This document shows positions 18,179-27,903 of a stretch of 51,586 nucleotides of DNA, piece after piece. A program made the translations under genes and the position numbers. The notes under the pieces are model-generated. The model saw only the letters and a list, made by a program, of their open reading frames with translations, was not told the origin of the DNA and searched no databases. Source of the DNA: Pseudomonadota bacterium (GTDB taxonomy: Bacteria; Pseudomonadota; Gammaproteobacteria; Steroidobacterales; JBCBZW01). Position 1 is the stretch's first letter; every line of letters begins with the position of its first letter. The stretch is from the NCBI GenBank assembly GCA_039193195.1, contig JBCCWS010000043.1:1-51586 (forward strand), given 5' to 3'.

Positions 18179-19043
18179 CTAGTAGGGAGAGTGGCTCCAG
18201 CGGGTTCGACCCCACGTTGAAGGTCTGCACGCCCTGACGGTCGAAGTCATCGAACCCGTCCTCGCCAAAGGCGGCGGGGCGTCGACGGTGCCGAACTCGG
18301 CGAAGTTCGTATCCGCGTAGCTGCCGATGAGCTCCACCCGCAGGCCCGCGATCGCCTCCGGTTCGAAGAGCAGCTTGCCGCGCAAGGTGAGGGCTTCCTG
18401 GAACAGGGCGTTGTCATCGGAGAGGGCGTTGGTCACGCCGAAGTCTTGCTCCCGGTAGTCGGCCGCAAGGCGGAAGGCGACCTGCTCCTCGAGGATCGGC
18501 CCCGTGATCATCCCGGAGAATTGATAGGTCTCTTCACTGCCCGTGATGGCTCTGACCTTCGAGCGAAAGTCATACTCGGGGTCTGCAGTGTTGATGATCA
18601 GGGCGCCGGCCAGCACGTTTCGCCCCTGCACGGTGGATTGTGGACCGCGCAGGATTTCGACCTGATTCACGTCCCAGAGGTTGGATGCCCCCTGGTTGGC
18701 GTTGAAGCTGCCGGTCGCCCCGTCCACGTACACGTTGGCGGTGGGATCCGGTACCGGTGAACCCAACCCCGGTGAGCTGGATACCCCGGATGGACAGGTC
18801 GTTGAGGGCGTCGCCGCTGAGGGTCGAGACGTTCGCAACGCGAAGCAAGGCGTCGCGGACGTCGAACAGCGCCTGGTTGGTAGTCGCCTCGGTGATCACC
18901 GCAACCGACACCTCGGTCTTTTGCAACGACTCGAAGCCCTTGGTGCCGGTCACGATCACCTCTTCAAGGGTGCGCCCATCCTCGTCTGCCGCCACCTCGG
19001 CGCCATCGTCGTCGTCGGCCCAGGCGGGGGTGGAAAGGAACAT
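18179..19043 (-). pseudogene. TonB-dependent receptor, N-terminal fragment with frameshifts
   Basis: Remains of an outer-membrane TonB-dependent receptor. The first part (19043 to about 18750) gives an export-like start ending STPAWA, then a TonB-box/plug region (LEEVIVTGTK, DVRDALLRVANV, LNDLSIRGIQLTGVG). The plug continues in another frame from about 18760 (NVYVDGATGSF, VEILRGPQSTVQGRN, GALIINTADP) and shifts again near 18275 to give FGEDGFDDFDRQGVQTF. It stops at a CTAG near 18180, so only about 280 of the usual 700-900 residues remain. The upstream signal-peptide frame has no ATG, GTG or TTG start. Non-functional as read. Confidence 0.85.
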
Positions 19044-19984
19044 GAAAAGACTGGTCAGAGCAGTGGTGGCGATAGTGGCTTCAAAGCAGGCTCCGTGGCG
19101 GTGGTGATTGGCTGGTGGGAATGTATTGGAGAACTAAAGGCGAATCGCTCTCATGCGTGCCTTGTGTTATTGGCGGCGAAGCGCGCTCTGATCTGGTCTC
19201 CTGAGCGGCACGTCTTGTTGGAGACTTGTGGCCTAGTTCCGTGGAGCTCTCGGGCTCGGTTCTGTATCCCCGACTGCCTCGCCGCTGACTTTCCGCTCGG
19301 CCAGCTGGTAGACACGATTAGCGACTAGCGCGGCACCCGATGGTTCTCGCGAGGCAGGGCGGGTTGCTTCCGAGCGTCCGAGGGAGCCGACTGCAAGTCG
19401 CGTTTCGCGACGCCCGCGCTCGATTCGAAGTAGGTAGTCTTGTGCGCTGGGCTGTGCTCGACTTCCCTACAAATCCGGTGGGATGCTGCTACCGCGCCCG
19501 GTGTTGATGCAGCGTCCTAAAACTGGCCGATCCAACGGGGGCCCTGGGTGCAAAAGGCTCGCCAAGGTGCGGGTCCCGTGCGGGTGGTCCCATGTGACAG
19601 AATCCGCCAGCCGAATGCATACGCTCACTTCGCTAGATGTTCCGTGGACGCCCGCTTGGGAGGCTAGGCAACTCGTGGAGATCACGTTGATGAGTCAGTC
19701 CATCGTGCTGTGCTGGCCGACCGGTGCCCACTTCTGAGCACGTCTTGGGGCACGCGATCGCCAAGCGCAGCAGATTGGCCCGCGGCCTCCGTTGGTTCCG
19801 GAGTTTAGAAAGTAGGTGGATTGTGGAAAAGTGGAGATCGTCGCGACCGACGCATGGAGCTGGCAATTGCAGGCGGGTGGGGGTGTTGGTTGGTTTGGTT
19901 AGGCTAGCCGGCGAAGCGGGTGGGGCACTGCGCGAAACGACATGAGTAACGCCGCGGATAAGACAGTGGGGCTTGGGAAACACT
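19044..19984. other. 940-bp region without a convincing gene
   Basis: Several frames of 70-215 codons exist on both strands, but none has recognisable motifs, ribosome sites or consistent composition. It presumably includes the promoter of the DUF4062 gene near its right end. Confidence 0.5.
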
Positions 19985-22900
19985 ATGGCAGAGGATAGCT
20001 ACAGGGTGATGCTGTCGAGCACATTCGATGACCTCGAGGAGCATCGTGAATTGGCGATTCAGGCGATTAGGCAACAAGGGTTGTCTGTCGTTGCCATGGA
20101 GGAATTCCCGCTGTCCGCTCAGCGTGATGTCATCGGGCAATCGATCGAAATGGTCAATTCTGCGGATGCTTACCTTTGCATCCTCGGTCAACGCTATGGA
20201 GAAGTTCGTTGCTGCAGTAAGCGAAACCCCAGCGGTGTATCGACAACGGCGCTCGAATTCCGACGCGCTCAAGAGCGCGATCTGCCGAGAGCGGGGATCG
20301 TATTGACGGGGGACTACCCCCTTCCCGCAAACAAGTTTGATTTCGACGAGGCGACGCGAGGGAAGCTCGAAGTGCTCCGAGCGGAGGTTCGTAGTGATCG
20401 TGTTGCCGCCCCGGTGAGTTCGGAGTCTGAGTTCATAAACGCTGTGCATGTGGCGGCTCACAAGCTCCGTCTGGCCTGCCAGGAACGGGACGCCATCGAG
20501 GCGTCAGTTGCTAGCTCCAACGGGTCACGTCAGTCGTCCGTAAGGGAACTTCCACCACCCGCTCCCCCGTCCTTTCACCTCGTGACTCCTCTCTCCCAGG
20601 GCATGCCATTCGTTGGACGCGAGCGCGAGCTTGGAGAGATCAGCACTTGGGCGCTCTCGAGCGCACCGATGCTAGTGGTAGAAGCCATTGGCGGCATGGG
20701 TAAAAGCATGGTCACTCACCGCTGGGCAAGCGAGCATGCGCAACGAGTGCTGCCTGCTCTCGCCGGTCGGTTCTGGTACTCCTTCTACGAGGAGGGGGCG
20801 AGTATGCGAGATTTCTCCGTGCAGGCACTGGCTTACATTGAGAACGTCCCTCCCCCCACCTTTAAAAGCCTCAATCGTCACGATCTCCGTGTGCGCCTAA
20901 CCCAGCATCTCGCCCTGCGGCCATGGCTGTTGGTGCTTGATGGGCTTGAGCGGGTGCTAATCGCCTATCACCGCTACGATGCGGCGCAGATCACCGACGA
21001 GGAAGGTGATGGCGTGCGTGAGGGCGAGGAGCGCGATCCCAACCTCTGCATCCGCCCTGACGACGACGAGATGTTGCGCGATCTAGCTTCCGTCATGCCG
21101 TCAAAGATCTTGATCTCAACGCGCAATATGCCGACAGCTCTGCGCCTGTCGGGCGTAGGCGGGGTTCGGGCAGGGGTGGCTCATCTCCGACTCACCGGGC
21201 TGGCCGGCGATGATGCGGAGAGGGTGATGAGTAACGCCGGAGTGAGCGGAGACGGCGCGCTGATGCGACCTTACCTGGAAGGCAACTTTGGGGGCCACCC
21301 GCTTATGGTCGGCGTTATCGCCGGCCTCATTCTGGAGCATGCCCCTGCGCCGGGCGACTTCGATCAATGGTTCAACGATCCGGAAGGTGCGAATGCCTTG
21401 AACTTGACTAAGGTCGAGGGCGTGGTGAGCAAGCGCAACCATGTGCTCAAGGTTGCCCTTGAAGGCCTGGAGCCCGATGAGTGGAAGCTCCTTGGACGGT
21501 TGTCGTTTTTCTCCGGCGCAGTCCCCTACACGACACTATCCGCCATCAATCCGTGCCTCCCACCTCGCCCCGCCAGGGTCGAGGATCCAAAGCAAATGGC
21601 CTTACGAGATGAGCGTCGACGTGAGGTGGCTGAGGCAGCTTACACAGCATACCTAGATAGGCTCCAGGAATGGGAAAAGTCGCATGAGCGCACGGAGGCC
21701 GAGCACTGGCTACGGAGGGTCTTGCGATTACTGCAACGCCGTGGGCTAGTGACCAGAGAACCGGATGCGGCAAGTTATGACCTCCACCCGCTTGTGCGCG
21801 GTCTCACCCGCGCCAAGCTCACCACTACTGATCGCGCAGAGATGGGTGTGCAAACGGCGGACTACGCGCGTGAGCAAGCGCCTCGACTGTTGTCAGTCGA
21901 TAGCAGTGCCGAAGACGTAGATCGCTACCTTGAGGTTGCGCGCCTACTGCTGCTTGGCGGCCAAGTCGTTGTGGCGTCCCGTATGCTACGTACTTCCGGT
22001 GTGGCCTACGCGTGTTCGCGGACCGGTCGTAGCCGTGCGCTCTACGAAATGGTCGCGCAGCTGCTTGAGCCCGATCTTTCGGCAGGAAGATCGGACACTC
22101 CCAAATACACGGTCCGCGGACTCGCCAATCAGCTCTCGATTGCCGCCAGTCGCATTGGATACCAAAGCGAGTTTCGTTCGGCAGCTCTGTTGAACCTTAA
22201 GGCAGGACTGGAAGATGGTGATTTGCGATGGGCTGTTGTCGCGCTTGTCAACTTCTCCAAAGCCGAACGGTCGCTCGGTAACCTGGCCTCTGCTATGCGT
22301 CTCATGAGTCTCGCGAGTGTTGCTGCGTCCGCCACCAATGTAGAAGTCCAGGCGATTCACGCGCTTCTGCTTTGCGAGTTGAACATCGTTCGTGGCGAGC
22401 TTGACTGGCAACGGCACACGCCGCTGGCTGAGCTTGGTAGTCCCAGCAGGTTTAAAGGGCCGAGTTATCTGAACTCCCGAGTCATCGGGGATAAGGTCCG
22501 TGCTGACCGCTATGCAAAGAGCTTGACCGAAGACCAAGTCATCGCCGCTTTGGCGCATAGGCTCGTTAGGGATGACGTTAGTACGCGTCAACAGATATTG
22601 GTCGACGAAGCGCACCTCCTGCGCGATCAAGATGCGGAGGCGCGAGCGCGCGGAGTGTTCGCTGAGGCAATTCACCTTGGTCGCGAGCAAGATGCGCCCG
22701 TGTACTCACTGGAAGCTGAGTACGCTGCGTCTATGGCGCGGCTGGGCGAGCATGAGGAAGCCCGCGAATACGCAGATCGGCTCAGTAGTCTGCGTGAGCC
22801 GCCTCATCTGCGTCTCGCCGAACTACGGCTGGTGCTCGGCGATGCCGAGAGAGCGCGCTCACAAGCTCTATTAGCGTATCCAAAGGCGTGGGCCGACGGG

Positions 22901-23068
22901 CCACCATTCGCATTCCATTGGGATTTGCGCGACTGCCGTGCTGTGCTAAAGGCAGTTGGGGAGCCCGAACCGCATCTACCGTGCAAGCGCCCGGAGGACT
23001 TGCCGCCGTTCGAGTTCGAGGAGGAGGTTTTGGAGGGGGTCAAGAAGGGTAAAGCTGAAAAGGCGTAA
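19985..23068 (+). CDS. DUF4062-STAND NTPase-TPR protein (NLR-like, putative immune sensor)
   Basis: A 1,027-residue cytosolic protein. Residues 5-110 form a DUF4062 domain (VMLSSTFDDLEEHR, ADAYLCILGQRYG, ALEFRRA), a TIR-like fold used as an N-terminal effector or adaptor in NLR-like proteins. A STAND ATPase follows: FVGRERELGEI (209-219), Walker A GGMGKS (236-241), Walker B LLVLDGLE (315-322) and a sensor-like ILISTRN. The region beyond about 600 is helical and repeat-like (TPR-type), the usual sensor part. ATG 19985 is preferred (GGGAA 6 bases upstream); TTG 19973 is possible. It converges on the TIR/methyltransferase genes. An antiphage role is inferred from architecture. Confidence 0.8.
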   Translation: MAEDSYRVMLSSTFDDLEEHRELAIQAIRQQGLSVVAMEEFPLSAQRDVIGQSIEMVNSADAYLCILGQRYGEVRCCSKRNPSGVSTTALEFRRAQERDLPRAGIVLTGDYPLPANKFDFDEATRGKLEVLRAEVRSDRVAAPVSSESEFINAVHVAAHKLRLACQERDAIEASVASSNGSRQSSVRELPPPAPPSFHLVTPLSQGMPFVGRERELGEISTWALSSAPMLVVEAIGGMGKSMVTHRWASEHAQRVLPALAGRFWYSFYEEGASMRDFSVQALAYIENVPPPTFKSLNRHDLRVRLTQHLALRPWLLVLDGLERVLIAYHRYDAAQITDEEGDGVREGEERDPNLCIRPDDDEMLRDLASVMPSKILISTRNMPTALRLSGVGGVRAGVAHLRLTGLAGDDAERVMSNAGVSGDGALMRPYLEGNFGGHPLMVGVIAGLILEHAPAPGDFDQWFNDPEGANALNLTKVEGVVSKRNHVLKVALEGLEPDEWKLLGRLSFFSGAVPYTTLSAINPCLPPRPARVEDPKQMALRDERRREVAEAAYTAYLDRLQEWEKSHERTEAEHWLRRVLRLLQRRGLVTREPDAASYDLHPLVRGLTRAKLTTTDRAEMGVQTADYAREQAPRLLSVDSSAEDVDRYLEVARLLLLGGQVVVASRMLRTSGVAYACSRTGRSRALYEMVAQLLEPDLSAGRSDTPKYTVRGLANQLSIAASRIGYQSEFRSAALLNLKAGLEDGDLRWAVVALVNFSKAERSLGNLASAMRLMSLASVAASATNVEVQAIHALLLCELNIVRGELDWQRHTPLAELGSPSRFKGPSYLNSRVIGDKVRADRYAKSLTEDQVIAALAHRLVRDDVSTRQQILVDEAHLLRDQDAEARARGVFAEAIHLGREQDAPVYSLEAEYAASMARLGEHEEAREYADRLSSLREPPHLRLAELRLVLGDAERARSQALLAYPKAWADGPPFAFHWDLRDCRAVLKAVGEPEPHLPCKRPEDLPPFEFEEEVLEGVKKGKAEKA

Positions 23069-23210
23069 CTAAGGCCTTTGCGGTGGGCTTGTTCGCGATA
23101 TTCGTTTCAGCTTGCAGTGGCAAAGCTCAATGCTGAGCTAGGCCGTGATGGACGAGTGGGATGCGGGTGCGGAGTATTCCCCGATCTCGAGTGGCGCGCG
23201 AGAGGTAAGT

Positions 23211-24544
23211 TCATCCTCTGTGACTCTTGCTTTCGGCCCGACCTCCTGCCCTCGCTTGGAACACCCAATATCGGACTGTCATAGGCATTGTCTCGGACTC
23301 GAGATCCTTCTCCTTTGGTACCAAGCGGTCGATGTTTCCAGCATGTTGAACGTCTACGAGAGTCCCGATTACGGCTGGCACTCTCCAAAGCTGAATGCGC
23401 GCACCGCTTGAGTTTGCGAATCGTTCGTCCCAAGTGTTCAGTAGCTCAAATCCGGAATCTAGTACGCCTCCTACAATCGTGTCCGTGTCGAGCCTAGGCC
23501 TCTCTGCGATCGGCTCCAGAATCTTGAGGTCGATTGCTAGTGCGTTTTGCAGAATCCTGTGGCGAAGCTCGTCGTTACTTGTTGAGTACGCGCTATCGAC
23601 GTCACTAATGGCCGTATTGTGCGCGCAGAGTGCCAACAGTCCTCCATCAACGAGATGTTCTCTGCACCAATTCGCTAACTTAGTGAAGTCTTCGAATCCA
23701 CTAGCCACCGCGGGGATCGAGAGATGCATGGCGATCAAATCGAATTGTGTGGTGGTGAACGTATCGGTTGACGCGGTGTAGGCGAAAGGGTTGTGCGAGT
23801 GAGATCGTTGGTGAATCGATGGATGACCGGGATGGCGGACTGCAGGGTCGGTGTTTCCATAGCCAAACGCAACATGCGGGGAGATGAATCCAGAAGCGTT
23901 ATCTGCAGTTGAGAGGAATGCTGTCTCATCTCATGAGACAACTCGCCGGTGCCGCACGCAAAGTCCAGTACCCTAGGGTTCTCCATGCGATGCTCTTGGA
24001 GCAAGTTGACGAGCTTCTCAGCAAAATGATTGATGCTGGCGCGATGCGCGCTCCAGCGCCCGTCGAACCGGTGTTTGCAATACCGAGACCAGGCTAGTGC
24101 GCATTGATCCCAGAGTTCTGGTGTGATGACTGTGCACGCTTCGGCCTCCCTTGCTACGAGCCGAAACGCGTCGAGGTAGGGTTTGAATGGTCTTGTTTCC
24201 TCGTCAGCGAGGGCCTGGAATCTGGTGGTGACCGATTTGCGAGTATCTCTATTCTCGTTGGGTAAGTACTGGGCAACATAGAGAACACGACTGCCGCTGG
24301 CGCTGTCGAGCAAGCTCCCGCCGATTGTCGAATGATGGTGGGCTCGCCGAAATGTCAATTCTCGCAGGTTAGGTAGGCTATAGGAATCCCTCGTCAGTAG
24401 ATCGGCTATTGCGAACATGGCGGACTCGCACAGCGCTCGATGGTTGGCACCGTCCCACAGCTCCCCATCTTGCTCAGATGCAAAGACCACATGCACGGAA
24501 CATAGGTCGAGCGGGCGACTAGCTAATTCAATCGCTGATGCGAG
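23211..24544 (-). pseudogene. class I SAM methyltransferase, frame-broken and in frame with the upstream TIR gene
   Basis: A GTG at 24496 could start it, but the frame is open right up to the TAG that ends the TIR gene (24545-24547). The region just after that stop already reads like protein (IELASRPLDLCSVHVVFASE). A middle region of unknown type (LYVAQYLPNEN, KSVTTRFQALADEETRPFKPYLDAF) leads to the SAM-binding motif VLDFACGTGELS and ITLLDSSPRML. Between about 23740 and 23830 the protein shifts by -1 into the frame carrying QFDLIAMHLSIP, VDGGLLALCAHN and the C-terminus. This is either a broken gene, a recoded one or a sequencing indel. Substrate unknown. Confidence 0.7.
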
Positions 24545-25171
24545 CTACTTCGCTAGCTGGCTGTGATTGATGCCTACGAAGACTGCATCCTTCGCGTCTG
24601 CAATATCCTGTAGCCACTGCGCGTCGGTTACGTCTCTTTGCATCGGAGGAGGTGCATCAGCCCACTCCATCACCCGTGACAGGAACGATTGGCTCTTGAT
24701 TCGAAGCAAGTCGTCGCTCATTGGGTGTCGGTCGGAAAGTGCCTTCAAGCGCTCAATTAGCGCCCGCATGTCGTCGACTGCCTTACGTCCAGTGCGCGGT
24801 TCAGTCGAGAAGTGCAGTCTCACTGCTGTGTTGTCGAGCAAGGTGGGGAAATCGCCAGGATGTCCAAGCACGATCGAGACGTGGTTTCTCTCGCTGTTCA
24901 GCTCCGCTCGGCCTAGCTCCATTAGGCAGTTCCCGGATTGAAAATACTCGCGAGTGAGCACTGAGATCACCAGTTCTGCCTGCTCGAGGCTCCTGATTAC
25001 GTCCCTGCGATAGGTCTCCCCGGGATGTGTGGCTGCGCGAGGTGCGGTGAAAGCGTAGACTCTCGGCTCGTCAATGCCGATTGCCGAAATTAGGTCTACA
25101 AGTGAATGTGCAACTTCACTTGCATCCTCCGCGTAGGATATGAAGACCGATTTCTTGGTTCGAGTGGTCAT
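24545..25171 (-). CDS. TIR-domain protein (putative NADase), possible N-terminal half of a TIR-methyltransferase
   Basis: About 208 residues from ATG 25171; a longer frame reaches 25267 and neither start has a clear ribosome site. The TIR core is complete: KSVFISYAEDASEVA (strand A), RVYAFTAPRAATHPGETY, LVISVLTREYFQSGNC and then MELGRAE, with Glu85 in the position of the catalytic NADase Glu. After the TIR domain a helical region runs to a single TAG stop. The following methyltransferase lies in the same reading frame, 0 bases away if the stop is ignored. Bacterial TIR proteins typically cleave NAD+ or make cyclic-ADP-ribose signals in phage defence. Confidence 0.85.
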   Translation of the reverse strand: MTTRTKKSVFISYAEDASEVAHSLVDLISAIGIDEPRVYAFTAPRAATHPGETYRRDVIRSLEQAELVISVLTREYFQSGNCLMELGRAELNSERNHVSIVLGHPGDFPTLLDNTAVRLHFSTEPRTGRKAVDDMRALIERLKALSDRHPMSDDLLRIKSQSFLSRVMEWADAPPPMQRDVTDAQWLQDIADAKDAVFVGINHSQLAK

Positions 25172-25473
25172 GGTTGTGTTGGTCTGCGGGTCTGCTTGGC
25201 TCTTGTGCGCGCCTCGGAGAGGGCCGGTCCAAGGCTGTGACGTGGGCAGTGGCTTGTCGACGATCATCGTAGTTCTTGATCGCTTGACCTTACATCAGGT
25301 TAGCGACGATTCACGATGCCTGGTTTCGCTAGTCCAGAAGTCGATCTAGAGCAAGCCGGTGGCTGTACGGTACACCCACCGATGCTGGCTTCCGAAACGA
25401 GTCCGTCGGGACAGGGATATCAGGTGCTCTATCGACGCGTACGCAGTCGTCTCGCTAGCTCGCGCAGATCGCA
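25172..25473. other. 302-bp gap without a recognised gene
   Basis: Lies between the start of the TIR gene and the end of the HTH-TPR gene, both on the minus strand. It should contain the TIR promoter. No hairpin or repeat was apparent. Confidence 0.4.
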
Positions 25474-27597
25474 CTAGTTCGCCGCCTGCAACCCCGGCAA
25501 GGTATCCAGTGAGTTGCGATCGGGGTGCGCCTCGTACGCCGCGCACCCAGCACTCGCCGCTCGCCAGTGGTGCTCGGCCAAGGTCTCTTCCCCGAGTAAC
25601 CCGTAGGATTGGGCGACTTGCACCTGGCCCGATGTTGCCAAGCTCGTCATGTCAGCCTGCTCGAGGAGCGAGCGCATCTGCACCATGGTGTCTGCCATCT
25701 CCGAGGGTGACGGCATCTGCGTGGATGCGATGCGGCCGAGCAGCATGGCGTGGGCGACCATCAGTGACGAGTCGTCGGAGGCTCGGGCGCGATCGCGAAG
25801 CACCGTTTGCAAGGCGCGCTCGTAGGCGCCGGCAGCATCCGCGGCGCGACCGGCGCGTCGGTAGGCATCGCCGAGCAGTGCGTATACCTCGTAAATGTCC
25901 GGCGAGGCATCGCCGTACAGGCTCAGCGCCAGCTCGCGAAAGTGCACCTCTTGGGTGTGTTGGTGGCGAAGGCCTAGCACCTTGCCGAGCGATTCAGGTC
26001 CAAGCGGTGACGAGGGATCGAGTGTCATCAGTGTGCGGGAGGTCTCCTCGGCCCCGGTGAGATCGCCAGCGCAGGTGAGCAACGCGGCGAGGTTGTTGAG
26101 CACCACGGGTTGGGGGTTGATGTCGGCGGCGCGCTGCAGGTGAGGGATCGCGCCGCTGCGGTCGCCTGCGAAGTAGCTGTAGGTGCCTGCCCAGAAGTGC
26201 CCCACGTAGAACTCCGGTTCGAGTGCGGTCACGGCCTCAGCGTGTTCGACTGCCCGGGGCAGTGCACCCTCGGCGCCCTTGTAGCCCAGGGAGAATTTGC
26301 CACGCGCTGCGGCGAGCAGCAGATCGACGTGCTCGGGGTGCTTGGCGAGCATCGGCTCGACCAGCGCTACCGCGGCATGGGGCCTTTCCTCGCGAATCAG
26401 TAGCTGCGCGCGCGCAGCGGCAACGTAGGGGTTGTCGGGGGCGAGCTCGCCCGCCGTGTCGCACGCGGTGTTGGCGTCCGGCAGGAACGACTGATCGCTG
26501 TCCGTCCAGTATAGGCGCGCCAGCGCTTCGCACTTCACCGCGTGCGCTAGGGCGAAGGCGCCGTCGCGATCCACGGCGGCTTGAGCAAGTTGAAAGACGC
26601 GACGCAGGGCGTTGGCATCGCCTTCGGGTTCTAGGTCGAGGGCTCGACGAGCGTTCAGGTAGCTTTCCATGGCTTGCACCTGGCGTGTCCCGGCGGCCAC
26701 CGAGGGTCTCGCCTCGCCATCTCCCGCGTCGAGCGCCTCCGCCACGCCCGCTGCCACGCGCTGTGCCACCTCTGCGTCGAGCGCGCTAGATCGCGCCGTC
26801 GCGTACCAGATTCGCTGCGACGCCGAGTGCGTGGCTAGGGTGAACTCGAGCAGAGCATGAAATCCCTTAGGTCGGTGACCGATGTGCAGCACCGGTCCAC
26901 CTCCCGCGAAGGCGACTAGCTGGGGAAAGTCCTCGATGCCGGGCATCCCCTTTCCGGCGGTGATGAATCTGGCGTCGCGCAAACGCTCGCCGAGCGAGAT
27001 GCGCATAGCATCGGCGAAGCGGGTTGGGACATCGCCGTCGGCGACGATGACAAGGGACTCTAGGCCGGGTAGCTTGGGGGCATCGGTCGATGCCGAGGGC
27101 ACGGACACTCGAAGCCCGACGACGACGGCGGCAACCACAAACACAGCGGCAGCGGCGGCAAGCCATGCGCTCCCGCGGCGGTCCGTTGCCAGCGCTCCTC
27201 CCGGCGCGTCGGCCGCGCCCGCAGCTGCCTCGCGTCTAGCACTCCGCTCGGCGCGCGTCGCCGTTCCCCCCTCGGCCAGGGGCGGCGCAGCGGCAACTGC
27301 CTCGGTGTCTTCCCCATCATTGGCCCCATGCACCGGTCTGGCTAAAAGCTGCGCCAGTGGCACTTGCAGGGCCTGCGCCACGAGCTCCGCCTTATCCAAT
27401 TGAATATTGCGCCCATTGAATGCGCGCCAAACGAGCTTGTGCGGAGGGTTGTCGTAGAGCGTCGGGTGCTTCTCTAAGATTCTGAAAGCGATGGTCGCTT
27501 GCTTGAACTCCAGCGCCACTCGGGCTTCCTCGAGGGCGCCGCGGGACAGCATCACGGTGGTTTTCTTCGCACTCGCGTGCTGATTCTTGTCGTCCAT
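25474..27597 (-). CDS. membrane-anchored HTH-like regulator with periplasmic TPR domain
   Basis: About 707 residues. The N-terminal 90 residues are cytosolic and end in a helix pattern like an XRE-type HTH (NIQLDKAELVAQALQVPLAQLL, about 64-85). A disordered Ala/Gly-rich linker follows. One transmembrane helix is at about 144-164 (WLAAAAAVFVVAAVVVGL). The remaining 540 residues lie outside and contain TPR-like helices (ALEPEFYVGHFWAGTY, PVVLNNLAALLTCAGDLTGA, DIYEVYALLGDAYRRAGRA). The layout recalls CadC/ToxR-type one-component membrane sensors. ATG 27597 is chosen because GGTAGGGG precedes it. It diverges from the cohesin-like gene and may regulate it. Confidence 0.7.
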   Translation of the reverse strand: MDDKNQHASAKKTTVMLSRGALEEARVALEFKQATIAFRILEKHPTLYDNPPHKLVWRAFNGRNIQLDKAELVAQALQVPLAQLLARPVHGANDGEDTEAVAAAPPLAEGGTATRAERSARREAAAGAADAPGGALATDRRGSAWLAAAAAVFVVAAVVVGLRVSVPSASTDAPKLPGLESLVIVADGDVPTRFADAMRISLGERLRDARFITAGKGMPGIEDFPQLVAFAGGGPVLHIGHRPKGFHALLEFTLATHSASQRIWYATARSSALDAEVAQRVAAGVAEALDAGDGEARPSVAAGTRQVQAMESYLNARRALDLEPEGDANALRRVFQLAQAAVDRDGAFALAHAVKCEALARLYWTDSDQSFLPDANTACDTAGELAPDNPYVAAARAQLLIREERPHAAVALVEPMLAKHPEHVDLLLAAARGKFSLGYKGAEGALPRAVEHAEAVTALEPEFYVGHFWAGTYSYFAGDRSGAIPHLQRAADINPQPVVLNNLAALLTCAGDLTGAEETSRTLMTLDPSSPLGPESLGKVLGLRHQHTQEVHFRELALSLYGDASPDIYEVYALLGDAYRRAGRAADAAGAYERALQTVLRDRARASDDSSLMVAHAMLLGRIASTQMPSPSEMADTMVQMRSLLEQADMTSLATSGQVQVAQSYGLLGEETLAEHHWRAASAGCAAYEAHPDRNSLDTLPGLQAAN

Positions 27598-27721
27598 GAC
27601 CCCTACCCAGAGCAGCCCAGCGCTTACCACCCCTTCAGTGCGCCCGCCCGCAGCGGGTTCGCACCGGGAGCGTCACGATACTGCATTCCCTGTCGGCGGG
27701 TAAAACAACACACCTCAAGGC

Positions 27722-27737
27722 TGTCCGAATAAGGACA
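27722..27737. promoter_or_regulatory. inverted repeat in a divergent intergenic region
   Basis: TGTCC-GAATAA-GGACA is a 5-bp perfect dyad with a 6-base spacer in an unusually AT-rich stretch of the 306-bp region between the HTH-TPR gene and the cohesin-like gene. It could be an operator for the divergent regulator. No other copy was seen in the window. Confidence 0.35.
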
Positions 27738-27903
27738 ACAGAAGTAATAACGTAAACGGAATTAGTGTCTTGCGCGGGTGTCCGGCGAATGACATTGCGT
27801 CCGATCGTGGCACCGGTGAATGCTCCGAAGCGTGCTCGCACGACGTGGACCGGAGTCGAGCAGCGCCGACCTCAACAGTTCGACGTTTCACAAGGAGTAG
27901 GTG

